Below are positions 1 through 10,151 of a DNA stretch of 64,000 bases, in pieces (the stretch's first letter is position 1; the number at the start of each line of letters is the position of its first letter). A model generated the notes under the pieces. That model did no database searches and was not told the origin of the DNA. It worked only from the letters and a program-made list of their open reading frames with translations. Source of the stretch: Pelecanus crispus (Eukaryota; Chordata; Aves; Pelecaniformes; Pelecanidae). Made by a program: the position numbers and the translations under genes. The stretch spans positions 16,699,862 to 16,763,861 of the forward strand of contig NC_134675.1 of the NCBI RefSeq assembly GCF_030463565.1. The letters are read 5' to 3'.

Positions 1-47
1 GGTGGGCACCTGGCATCCAGCCAAGGTCAACCCCCCCCAGTCCTTTT

Positions 48-123
48 TGGTGCCCAATGTGGAGTACGAACCCACAACCCTGAGATTAAGAGTCTCATGC
101 TCTACTGACTGAGCTAGCCGGGC
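48..123 (-). other. Primer-binding site containing a full tRNA-Lys(CUU) complement
   Basis: Read on the minus strand, this 76-base stretch is a complete tRNA-Lys: 72-nt cloverleaf (123 down to 52), discriminator A (51) and an encoded CCA (50-48). The anticodon CTT lies at 90-88, and the D, anticodon and T arms all align with the vertebrate tRNA-Lys-CUU family. It sits 8 bases after the LTR end, exactly where a retroviral primer-binding site belongs. The encoded CCA shows it derives from a mature tRNA and is not a tRNA gene. Base 58, m1A in most eukaryotic tRNAs, reads T here (plus-strand A66). Other differences are mostly CpG-type transitions. A normal primer-binding site would hold only the last 18 or so bases. 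Confidence 0.85.
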
Positions 124-129
124 TAGAGG

Positions 130-2125
130 GAGCTCATAAGCTTTCCTAGGCCTTGTGGGATTCTGGAGAATGCATATTCCAGGTTATAGTCAGCTTGTGA
201 GCCCTCTCTATTGAGTAACCCAAAAGAACTATTTTGAGTGGGGCCCTGAGCAACAGCAAGCTTTTGAGCAGATCACACAGGAGATAGCTCGTGCGGTACT
301 CTTGGGCCTGTCCAGACAGGACCAGCTGTGCAAAATGTGCTCTACACTGCAGCTGGGAAGCATGGTCTCACCTGGAGCCTCTGGCAGAAAACATCAGGAG
401 AAACCCGAGGTCAACCTCTAGGGTTTTGGAGCCAGGGGTATCAAGGATCAGAAGTCCCGACTGAAAAAGAGATACTAGCAGCATATGAGGGGGCTCGAAC
501 TGCTTCAGAAGTTGTTGGTACAGAAACATATCTCCTCTTGGCACCACGATTGCCCGTGCTACACTGAATGTTCAAAGGAAACGTCCCCTCTACACATCAC
601 GCAACCAGCGCTACATGGAGTAAGTGGGTAGCGTTGATCACGCAACGAGCTCGACTGGGGAAGCCCAGCTGCCCAGGAATCCTGGAAGAGATCATGGACT
701 GGCCAGAAGGCAAAGATTTTGGAGCGGTGCCTGAGGAGGCAGCTCGTGCCCAAGAGGCACCACCATATAATGAGTTATCAGAAGATTAAAGGCGTTATGT
801 TTTGTTTACTGATGGATCCTGTCATGTTGTAGAAACCATCGGAAGTGGAAAGCTGCTGTGTGGAGTCCCACACGACAAAGTGTTGAAGCCACTGAAGGAG
901 AAGGTGAGTCAAGTCAGTTTGCAGAAGTGAAAGCCATCCAGCTGGCCCTAGAGATTGCTGAATGAGAAAAGTGGCCAGTACTCTATACTGACTCATGGAT
1001 GGTGGTTAATGCCCTATGGGGTTGGCTACAGCAGTGGAAGACAATAACCAATTGGCAGCGCAGGGGTAAACCCATCTGGGCTGCTGCATTGTGGCAGGAC
1101 ATCACTGCCTGGGTAGAAAACATCGCTCTAAAGGTACGCCATGTAGGTACTCACATGCCCAAAAGCTGCCCCACTGAAGAACATCAAAACAATGAACAGG
1201 TAGACAAGGCTGTCAAAATTGAAGTGGCTCAGGTGGACCTGGACTGGGAGCATAAGGGTGAACTACTTGTAGCTCCATGCACCCACAAAACATCAGGACA
1301 TCTAGGGAGATGCAACATACAGAAGGGCTCGTGACTGAGGGGTGGACCTGACCATGGAGGCCATCACACAGGTCACTCATGAATGTGAAACGTGCTGCAA
1401 TCAAACGAGCCACACGAGTGAAGTCTCCCTGAAATAGAGGGAGGTGGCTGGGTTTTCGATATGGTGAGGCCTGGCAAATTCACTATATTGGACCACTGCC
1501 ACGAACATGTCAAGGCAAGCGCTACATACTCACCATGGTGGAAGCAACTACTGGTTGGCTAGAAACATACTGTGTAAACCATGCCACTACCTGAAACACC
1601 ATCTTAGGCCTTGAAAGGCAAATTCTGTGGTGACATGGTACCCCAGAAAGAACTGAATCAGACAATGGGACTCATTTCCGAAATAACCTCATAAACTCCT
1701 GGGACAAGAAACACAGCACTGAGTGAGTGCATCACATCCCCTATCACCCATAAGCCTCTGGAAAGATTGAGAGATATAATGGACTGTTAAAGACTACGTT
1801 GAGAGCGTTGGGCAATGGGTCATGGAAGCACTGGGATATAAATTTAGCAGAAGCCACTTGGCTGGTTAACACCAGAGGATCTGCTAACCCTCCTGGTCCT
1901 GCCCAAACAAAACCCCTACATACTGTGGAAGGAGAGAAAGTCCCCGTAGTGCACATAGGGAAGTGGCTGGGGAAGGCAGTGTGGATTGCTCCTCCCGTGG
2001 GAAAAGGCAAACCCGTTTGTGGGACTGTCTTCAGTCAAGGACCTGGGTGTACTTGGTGGGTAATGCAGAACGATGGGGATACCCGGTGTGTGCCTCAAGG
2101 AGATTTAACCTCGGGGGAAAAATAA
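130..2125 (+). pseudogene. Broken ERVL-like pol (RT end, RNase H, integrase)
   Basis: Fragments in changing frames encode the end of reverse transcriptase/connection (130-565), RNase H (about 570-1,110, with an LFTDGS-like block broken by a TAA at 787) and integrase (about 1,130-2,125). The integrase part keeps the region around SGKIERYNG (about 1,755) but is interrupted by several stops and small indels. The order matches the better preserved copy at 36,790-40,240. It cannot make a functional enzyme. Confidence 0.8.
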
Positions 2126-2594
2126 TCTGTGATGCGATTTGTATGCTGTAGGAAGTAATGTAGCAGGAATGACCTAAACCAATGAAGAGTGAGCTTCGCA
2201 AGGAACTGGGCGAGTGCAACGATGACACAAACCAAGCCGGTGTTGGTGCCCAACAATCGAACATACTGCTTCTCCTGTCCTGAGCACCCATCTTGACAGA
2301 TGGGGACCAAGTCATAGCCTGTTCTTATGAACATTTGGAGGAGTGGAGGGAGCCCATGGAATGGAAGAATAATATCTATCTGTTAAAGGACAGGGGATAG
2401 CAGTTAATGAGAATGTATAAAACTGTATGTTGGGTATAAAGATAGTTTAAGTATGTAGTATAAGTTGTAAGTTGTAAGAAGGGATTTCAGTAATGAGAAT
2501 TAAGTACAATAGGATGGTTAGAAGATATATATATATGTATTAAATTATGTGGGGCCTGAGCATGATGCAAATGGTATGGAATAAGGGGTGGAGA

Positions 2595-2929
2595 TGGTAT
2601 TTGGCTTGGCTGGGATGGAGTTAACTTTCCCCATAGCAGCCCTCAGAGTGCTGTGCTTTGTATTGGTAGCTAGAAAGGTGTTGATAACACACCAGTGTTT
2701 TGGCTACTGCTGAGCAGTGCTCCCACAGCATCAAGACTGTCTCTCCAAAATTCCCCCCTACCCCCAAAGGCCAGTAGGCTGGGGTGGGCAGGATCTTGGG
2801 AGGGGACATAGCCAGGACAGCTGACCCAAACTGACCAAAGGGATATTCCAAACCATATGACGACTGCTCAGAAATAAAAGCTAAGAGAAAGGACAAGGAG
2901 GAGGGGACATTCGTTATTACAAAGTTTGT
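2595..2929 (+). repeat. Truncated 3' LTR of ERVL-like copy 1
   Basis: LTR-like sequence beginning TGGTATTTGGCTTGGCTGGG and carrying the family hallmark GTTGATAACACACC (about 2,680), the block CCAAACTGACCAAAGGGATA (about 2,825) and a TATA-like AATAAAAGC near 2,872. It stops at 2,929, the exact point where homology to the UHRF2 intron begins, so the LTR lost its 3' part when the inverted duplication formed or afterwards. Confidence 0.7.
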
Positions 2930-5900
2930 CTTCCTGCCAAAAACAATACTTTTTCCCCATATAAGTTCTTATTCTCATCCATTCTTAAAGCTAACAGATG
3001 ATGCAATTAAACAAGGAAGAACATTTTTGTGGTATTTACTGATATTTATTCTTTTCTGAATCTTTGATGATCCATCTATACTCTTCTAGGTCAAAATACA
3101 TAGAAAAGAAGAACATTAAAGTTTGCTTGTCTCTGAACTAGTTCATGGCATTTAACTCATAAACTTAGGTAGTTAATGGACTAAGAAGAGTAATATTTGT
3201 TGCAGATATTTTTTTGGATAGTCACTATGTACTTTTTTCCACATGTTACTTTTCATAATGTTTATCAGTTCATGCACACTTTAAAAGCTTAAAAATATGC
3301 AGTAATGTGGAATAGTCAGATAGATAATTTGCCATTGTTACAACTTTTTAAAATCCTTCCATGTTACTTGAGAAATAATTATTTGCAAAAATGAAAAAAT
3401 GTTAAACCTGAAGGGCTTGGTTTCTATGATTCTTTTATTTAACTATATTAGCTGAGTTTTCATTGTGAACATTTGGAACTAAATATATTGTATTCCTATT
3501 CCTATTCTCACACACAGTAGAGTTGATCTCAGTGCTTCCATCAGTATTGCAGTCTACTGAAGAATTCACTGCAAATTCTTCTTCTGCTTAGTAAACATAA
3601 TTGGATAAGGCAAAGAAATTTGATCTTGTCACACTGATCCTCAATAGTATGTTGTATGAAGCAATCTATTTTATGAAGATATTTAATGTGATTTTCAGGG
3701 CATTGGCCCTTAACTGTGATGCCCCATTGGATGATAAAAATGGAGCAGAGTCTAAGAATTGGAGAGCTGGTAAGCCAGTCCGAGTAGTACGCAGTTCAAA
3801 AGGACGACGGATCAGCAAATATGCCCCAGAGGAAGGCAACAGATATGATGGCATTTACAAGGTATTATGATTTTTACTGTATATATAGCATTACTTTTTT
3901 CTTAAGACATGTTTTTTAAGAGTCTTTTGTGTGTTACATAGCAAACTCTTCATTATTGCTTTTGAAGCAATAATTCTTTTGTTACCATGAGGACGGTTTA
4001 GCCTACCTCGTTCTGTAGTGAAATGAAATGGAAGTATTCCATTCCATTCCAACTGTGGCATTGACAGATTGCGCAGCAGTTCACGCGGATGTACGTGCGG
4101 GAAGGGCGGTGCACTCTGCCAGCTATCAGGCTGCCGCCTGCTCTGCTCACCCGCAGGCTTAGGCTGCATCCCCGATGGTCACCCCAGCTAGCTGGTGGCT
4201 GTGCAAGCCTACCCAGCAGCTTGAGGCCTCCAGGGAATTAGAAGGGCTTATTAGGCAGCACTTTGAGATTGTTGGAAGCATAGCGGTAGAGAACAGGCAA
4301 GGGCTGCGCTCTGCAGCAGACGGGAATCAGCTACCTACTCAGGCTAGCCTGGGACGAGTGGAAGCAGCCACCCAGACAGAACTTCCTACCAGGGAAGTTG
4401 CTGTCCAGGTGGAGGGCTGTAAAGACTGCACCCCTGCCTCCTGGGTAGAGGAGGGTGCAAGCTCTACCTGGGCAAGGTGTGCTCTGGTGGAGTCACTCAG
4501 GTAAGAGGTGGAGGAGCTGCAGGAGGAAGTCATCAGGCTATGACGTATTAGGGAGGGGGAACAAGAAACAGAGTATATTTGAGACTTTGCAAGAAGAAAT
4601 ACTAGGGCCCCATGGCAATGACCTCCAAGGACCACCAGACAAAGAGTGTCAACAGCAAACAAACAGCACCTTGGAGGAGGTGCCATGGTGACTCGTGGCA
4701 ACAGGATATCACTCCCCCCCATTTCCTCGTATGTACCAACCAACAACAGATATGAAGTCTTGGCAGCAGACAAAACCAATGAGCAAAATTCACAGAGAGA
4801 AACCGCACCAGCAGCACATACTAAAAGCTGCAAAAGGAAGCGGTGAGTACTAGTAGTGGGTGACTCTCTGCTGAGAGGCACAGAGGCACACCCATCTTCC
4901 AGCCTGATATATAGTCAAGGGGAAGTTTGCTGCTTACTAGGAGCCAAGATCCGGGATGTGAGGAATGCTCCCCAACCCTCTCCAAAGGCAAGAACCCCAA
5001 GTCCAGCCACCTCAAGTGCATGTATACCAATGCAAGTAGTCTGGGCAACAAACAGGAGGAAATGGAGCTCCACACCCAGTCTGAGAGTTATGATGTCATA
5101 GGAATCACAGAAACCTAGTGGGAAAACTCACACGACTGGAAGACTGCAATGGATGACTACAAGCTCTTTTGGAAAGATAGGAAGGGAAGAAGAGGAGGTG
5201 GAGTTACACTTTATGTAAAAGAGAATTTTGAGTGTATGGAGGTGAGCTATGGAGACCACAAAAGTTCTATCGAATGCCTTTGGATCAAGATTGGAGGAAT
5301 CATCACCAAGGGGGATTATATGGTAGGTATCTGTTACCAAACTCCCAATCAGGATGACGAGGCCGACAAAACCTTACTTCGGCCGCTCAAGGAAGTCTCG
5401 GACCAATAGAACCTGGTCCTCATGGGTGACTTCAATTACCTGGACATTTGTTGGGAAAACAACACAGCAGTGCACAAGTCGTCCATCAGGTTCCTGGAAT
5501 GCATTGAGGACTGCTTCCTGCTACAGATGCTGGACATGCCGACTAGGAACAGCACATTGCTACATTTACTGCTCGCAAACCAAGACGACTTACTTGACAA
5601 CATAACTACCAATGGTAGCCTTGGATACAGCAATCACAACACTGTGGAGTTTAAGATCCTGCCGAGCATGCTGAAGACCAGTAGTAGGACAAAGATCCTG
5701 GATTTTCGAAGAGCCAACTTCAATACGCTCAGAGCCCAGCTGTGAGGGATTCCATGGGAAGCATCCATGGAGGGCAAAGGAGCTTGCGAGTGCTAGGAGT
5801 TATTCAAGAACAGCCTCCCGGAAGCACAAGAACAGTCCATCCCCTACAAAGGGAAAGGAAGAAGGCAGAACAAGAGGCCACCCTGGCTTAACAAAGAGCT

Positions 5901-7316
5901 TTTGGGTGTGCTTAAAGGCAAAAAAGAAGCATACCGGCTATGGAAAGGTGGCCAAATAGCCATTGAGGACTACAAGAACCTTGCTAGGGCATGTAGAGAT
6001 GCAGTCAGGAAGGCTAAGGCTCAGCTAGAACTGAAATTGGCCAGAGGTGTCAAGAACAACAAGAAAGGGTTCTTCAGGTACGTGAGCAGTAAGCAGGCGC
6101 ACAGGGAAGACATAGGTGCATTACTAAACAGGGCAGGGAAACTAGTTACTAATAATGCTGACAAGGCAGAGGTTCTCAATACCTCCTTTGCCTCTGTCTT
6201 TACTGGCATAGCTGGACCCCAGAGCACAGGATCAAGTAGCTATGACACCACGTGTCAACCCACCAGTAGTGGAGGAAGGGCTGGTCTGCGGCCTCTTGCA
6301 AGGGCTCAACCCACATAAATCTATGGGCCTGGACAGAATCCACCCCAGGGTGTTAAGAGAAGTGGCTGACATTGTTGCAAGGCCACTGTTTATAATCTTT
6401 GAAAAGTCGTGGAGATCAGGGGATGTCCCTGATGAATGGAAGAGGGCAAATGTCACACCCATCCTCAAGAAGGGCACAAAAGAGGACCCAGGAAACTACA
6501 GGCCCATTAGTCTTGCTTCAGTCCCTGGGAAAGCAATGGAATAAGTCCTCCTAGAAACTATCACAAACCTAATGAAGCAGGTGATTGGGAAAATCCAACA
6601 TGCATTTACCAAAGGCAAATCTTTCCAGACTAACCTGATCACCTTCTACAACAAAATAACATCTTCTGCCGAAATGGGGAGAGCAGCGGATGTTGTTTAC
6701 CTGGACTTCAGCAGTGTTCGACACTGTTTCCCACAGCCTTCTCCTGGACAAACTGGCAAGATACAGATTGGATGGGTGGTCTGTGAGATGGGTAGGAAAT
6801 TGGTTAACAGGCCGCCCTCAGAGAGTGGTGATCAATGGTTTTTACTCAGGCTGGCAGCCTGTCACAAGTAGGATCCCCCAGGGATCGATACTGGGCCCCA
6901 CGCTGTTCAACATCTTCATAAATGATCCGGATGATGGGATTGAAAACACCCTCACCAAGTTTGCTGATGACACTAAACCGGGTGGTGAGGTGGACACTCC
7001 AGAAGGGAGAGCCATCTTACAGAGAGACCTGGACAGGCTGGAAAAGTGGGCTAGCAAGAAGTTTAACAAAGACAAATGCAAAATCCTGCACCTGGGTCAG
7101 AATAACCAAAGACCCCAGTACAGGCTAGGATCTGTGTGGCTGGGGAGCAGCTTTGTTGAAAGGGACCTGGGGGTCCTGGTGGACAACAAGCTGAACATGA
7201 GTCAGCAGTGCACCGCTGCAGCAACAAAGGCAAATTGGATGCTGGGCTGCATCCGCAGGGGCATTACTAGCAGAGACAGAGACGTGATCAGCCCACTCTA
7301 CTCAGCGCTTGTCAGG
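2930..7316 (+). repeat. Left arm of a 4.4-kb near-perfect inverted repeat
   Basis: Bases 2,930-7,316 match 58,816-54,430 on the opposite strand. Aligned positions add up to 61,746 at every point checked from 2,965 to 7,316, so there are no net indels over more than 4.3 kb. I saw only two substitutions by eye inside this stretch (3,516 and 7,254), plus small differences including a 6-bp gap near the 2,930 end. The arm contains UHRF2 intron, one UHRF2 exon, more intron and most of a CR1 element. The spacer between the arms is about 47 kb. Beyond 7,316 the two sides diverge abruptly. Confidence 0.93.
3699..3861 (+). pseudogene. UHRF2: Isolated duplicate of a UHRF2 SRA-domain exon
   Basis: This 163-bp exon copy is the mirror image of the UHRF2 exon at 57,885-58,047. 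It keeps an acceptor (TTTTCAG ending at 3,698), an open frame reading [20 protein letters not shown] and onward to YDGIYK, and a donor (GTATTA at 3,862). It encodes the middle of the SRA domain, the module that binds hemimethylated or 5-hydroxymethylated cytosine in UHRF proteins. No other UHRF2 exon is found around it on this strand; the next sequence downstream is a CR1, minisatellite and CpG island. Alone it cannot encode a working protein, although the splice sites could allow it to be used as an exon of another transcript. Confidence 0.9.
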
Positions 7317-7835
7317 TCGCACCTGCAGTACTGTGTCCAGTTCTGGTCTCCACAATTCAAGAAAGATGCGGACAGACTGGAGAGGGTCCAAAGGAGGGCC
7401 ACATAGATGATCAAAAGGCTGGAGAACCTGCCCTATGAGGAAAGACTGGAGGAGTTAGGTCTTTTCTCCCTGGAGAAGAGAAAGCTCAGGGGGGACCTCC
7501 TCCACAGTATTCCAGTACTTAAAGGGCAGCTACAAAGAGGACAGAGGCTCTCTCTTCACAAGGAGACACATGCAGAAGACAAGGGGCAACAGGTACAAGT
7601 TGCACCGGGAGAGGTTTCATCTTGACATAAGAAAGAAATTTTTCACAGTGAGAACAATCATTCACTGGAACAACCTCCCCAGGGACATGGCAGAGTCCCC
7701 ATCACTGGAGGTTTTCAAGATATAATTGGACAGGGTGCTAGATAATCTCATCTAGACTCCCTTTCCCACAAATGGTTGGACCAGATGATCTTTCAACGTC
7801 CCTTCCAACCTGGGCTGTTCTATGATTCTCTGGTT
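4060..7835 (+). mobile_element. CR1 LINE, nearly full length, inactive (left arm)
   Basis: A CR1 inserted in UHRF2 intron sequence. The 5' GC-rich region starts near 4,060 (edge uncertain). An ORF1 remnant follows (4,175-4,880, stops), including MGDSLLRGTE, the start of the CR1 ORF1 esterase-like region, but most of that domain is deleted before ORF2 begins near 5,010. ORF2 endonuclease lies at about 5,010-5,750 and reverse transcriptase at about 6,240-7,400 with YLDFSSV and KFADDT blocks. The frame is broken by stops at 5,116, 5,407, 5,743 and 6,541 and a frameshift near 6,700. The 3' end finishes with TTCTATGATTCT near 7,830. The part up to 7,316 is duplicated at 54,430-57,686. Confidence 0.9.
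6690..7406 (+). pseudogene. CR1 reverse transcriptase fragment
   Basis: A 238-codon open stretch of CR1 ORF2. It holds the palm blocks [18 protein letters not shown] and [10 protein letters not shown] (the FADD form of the catalytic YxDD motif) and continues into the thumb-like region with [16 protein letters not shown] and [15 protein letters not shown]. It ends at a TAG at 7,405 and is out of frame with the upstream RT fingers (6,572-6,720). The mirror copy at 54,349-55,056 is identical apart from one residue until it diverges after SALVR. Confidence 0.85.
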
Positions 7836-8090
7836 CTCCAACATGGGTCCTTCCCACAGGCTGCAGTTCTTCAAGAGCTGCTCCAGCATTGGCCCTTTCC
7901 ATGGGGTACAATCCATCAGGAAAAGACTGCTCCAGCGTGGGTCCCCCGTGGGGCCACAGGTCCTGCCAGAAAACTTGCTCCTGCGTGGGCTCCTCTCCAC
8001 AGGGCCACCATTCCTGCCAGGAGCCTGCTCTAGCATAGGCTCTCCATGGGCTGCAGCTTCCTTTAGGGCATATCCACCTGTTCTGGTGTG
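7836..8090 (-). repeat. LTR-derived minisatellite fragment
   Basis: C-rich units containing GCTCCAGCATTGG, CTGCAGTTCTTCAAGAG and CCACAGGTCCTGCCAGAAAA. The same units occur in the LTR at 26,923-27,962 (its 27,300-27,560 part), which lies on the minus strand, so this is a fragment of that LTR family next to the CR1 3' end. Confidence 0.65.
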
Positions 8091-9345
8091 GGGTCGGGGT
8101 TTATTTTGGGTCTGGGAGTTTTGCAGGTTTTTTTTTTTTTTATCTTGAATTTTGAGGGTTTTGGGTTTTTTAGTTTGGGAATTTTTGGATTCTGGAGTTT
8201 TGGAATTTTGAGGTTCTGGGGTTTTGAGATTGTTGGGTTCTGAGCTTTTGGGTCATCTGGGATTTTTTGGGTTTTTTTTTGGGGGGGGGCTTTTGGGGCA
8301 TCTGGTTTTCTTGGTTTTGATTCCAGGTTTTTGGGGTTTTCTTGGTTCGGGGCTTTTGGGTCGTCTGAGTTTTTTGTTTAGTTCTGGGCTTTTAGTTTTT
8401 GGGTTTCTAGGGCTTTGGGGGTTCTGGGGTGTTTTATTTTTTAGTCCTGGGGGTTGTTCTGGGGATTTTTTTTATCCTAGTGGGTTTAGGGAATGTTTTT
8501 TGATCCGGGAGGGTTTGGGAATATTTTTTAGTCCTGGGGGGTTTGGGGATTTTTTTGAGGTTTTTTTTGGTTCTGGGCTTTTGGGTCATCTGGTTGGAGG
8601 GAGGGGGGGTGTCAGTTCCAGGCTTTTGGGGTGTTTCTTTTGGGTTGGGTTTTTTTTTTGTTTCCAGGCTTTTGGGTCATTTGGGGTTTTTTTTGGACCT
8701 GGGCTTTTAGGATTTCATGTTTTTCTTGGTTTGGGGCTTTTGGATCCACTGTTCTTTTTATGGTTCCAGGCTTTTGGGTCATCTGGGTTGGTTGTTTGTT
8801 TGCTCCTATTTCTGGGCTTTTGGTTTCTCTGGGATTTTGGGTTCTAGGCTTTTGGATCATCTGGGTCTTTTTGGTTCTGAGCTTTGGGTTCGTTGTTTTT
8901 TAAGTTCCGAGCATTTGGGTGGTTTGGTTTATTTTGGTTCTGGGCTATCGGATCTCTTGTTCTCTTTGGTTCCAGGATATTGGTTATCTGTTTTTCTTTG
9001 GTTCAGGGCTTTTGGGGGGCTGGGTTTAGCATGTTTTTGTTTTGGGATGTTTGTTTTGGGTTGTTTGTTTGTTCAGTATTTGGGGGGGCTACATTTGGCA
9101 TATTTTGGGTGATTTTTTGCTTTTTTTTCCCATTCAGCGGTTTGTGGGGCTGGGTTTGACGTGGTTTTGATTTGGTGTATTTTGGGTGGGTTTTTTTGTT
9201 CAGTGCTCCGGGGGGCTATGTTTGGCATGGGTTTGGTTTGGCTTGTTTTCGGGGTGGGTGGTTCTCTGGTTGGCAGGGCTAGGTTTGGCACAGGGGTCTT
9301 TTTGTGTTGTTTGGGGTGGGGTGGCGTGTTTTGTTTTTTTTTCAT
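8091..9345. repeat. G/T-rich degenerate tandem repeat, block 1
   Basis: Plus strand composed almost wholly of G and T. Degenerate units of roughly 30-50 bp share GGCTTTTGGGTCATCTGG and GGTTCTGGGCTTTTGG cores, with homopolymer T and G runs. Open frames of up to about 200 codons exist only because stop codons need A; their composition (G, F, W, L) argues against real genes. Units change towards the next block's type after about 9,000. Confidence 0.85.
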
Positions 9346-9350
9346 GTGTT

Positions 9351-10146
9351 TGTGACCAGTACCCCCCTGCTCCTGACCCCTGGTAATATGGTTAGCATAA
9401 CTAAAACCATTTTATAAGGCAAAAGGCCATTCTCTGTGACTGAGCCAGTCACATATTAGTCCCCTTTCCCCTCATTATCAGGCCCTGAAGGTCCTGTGAA
9501 CCAAGTAGACAAACCAAACAGATTTCTTCTTCTCCTCTCTACCGGCCTCAAGATTCCTGGGCGCCAGGCCAACTACTCCCTTCCTTACTGGCCTTGAAGG
9601 TCCCAGGCACCTGGCCAATGAGGTGTTGTTGATGACCCCGTCACAGAACAGGGAAGCGTAACAGCACACAGAGCACTGTCTATAAAATCAAGCAGTTACA
9701 AGTCCTAAATGGGGAACTTGGACTGGAACTGCTGCTGGACAGTGAGACCCATGAATCCCCAGTGGCCAGGGACGCCTCCACTGTCATCTGCTTCCTCCGA
9801 AGACTGACTCGTATTCTTTTATATGATTTTCAAGTCCAGATTATGAGTGTTATATTGATACAGCAAACCATGTATTGAGATCTGACCCAATCTGCAGAGG
9901 GTCCAGGTGATTAGAAATTATAAGTTAAATTGTATTATAAAGTATGTATTATGCTACTTACAGTTTGTTCTATATTGATTCTGCTTGTACAAATCCTGTG
10001 CCATTCTAATCATAAATTCTGTGCTTTAATAATCATAATATCCTGTTAAGAAAATAAAGCTTTAATTTTAACTACGATTTAGTGCTGTCATCATTCTGCC
10101 AAGGATCCCTAAAAGAACCTGTCTGTCCCCTTAGTGTCAGGTGACA
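9351..10146 (+). mobile_element. Solo LTR inserted in the G/T-rich array, with target-site duplication
   Basis: A 796-bp insert of normal base composition inside the G/T repeat. It begins TGTGACC and ends GGTGACA, and is flanked by the 5-bp duplication GTGTT (9,346-9,350 and 10,147-10,151). It has a TATA-like TCTATAAAATC (about 9,680) and a polyadenylation signal AATAAAGC near 10,054. No internal retroviral sequence is present, so this is a solo LTR, probably of a class II-type element. Confidence 0.75.
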
Positions 10147-10151
10147 GTGTT

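Larger units (their letters stand above)
1..2929 (+). mobile_element. Degenerate ERVL-like provirus (copy 1), internally deleted
   Basis: Class III (ERVL-like) endogenous retrovirus remnant. The 5' LTR is represented only by its last 39 bases, cut by the window edge and ending in a C-rich version of the terminal ACCACA seen in the related LTR at 24,900. A primer-binding site follows at 48, and after the tRNA complement ends (123) the sequence jumps within about 20 bases into the C-terminal part of reverse transcriptase. Most of gag, protease and RT is therefore missing. RNase H and integrase-like sequence continues to about 2,125, then a short non-coding stretch, then a 3' LTR that starts near 2,595 and is cut at 2,929, where UHRF2-derived DNA begins. 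Many stops interrupt the coding part. Confidence 0.85.

Noticed and set aside
52..123. Functional tRNA-Lys gene on the minus strand
   Set aside because: CCA is encoded, it abuts an LTR end at the primer-site position, base 58 of the T loop is altered, and there is no T-run terminator directly after the 3' end.
4339..4881. 180-codon minus-strand ORF (and its mirror at 56,865-57,407)
   Set aside because: It is antisense to the CR1 ORF1 remnant and is a shadow frame.
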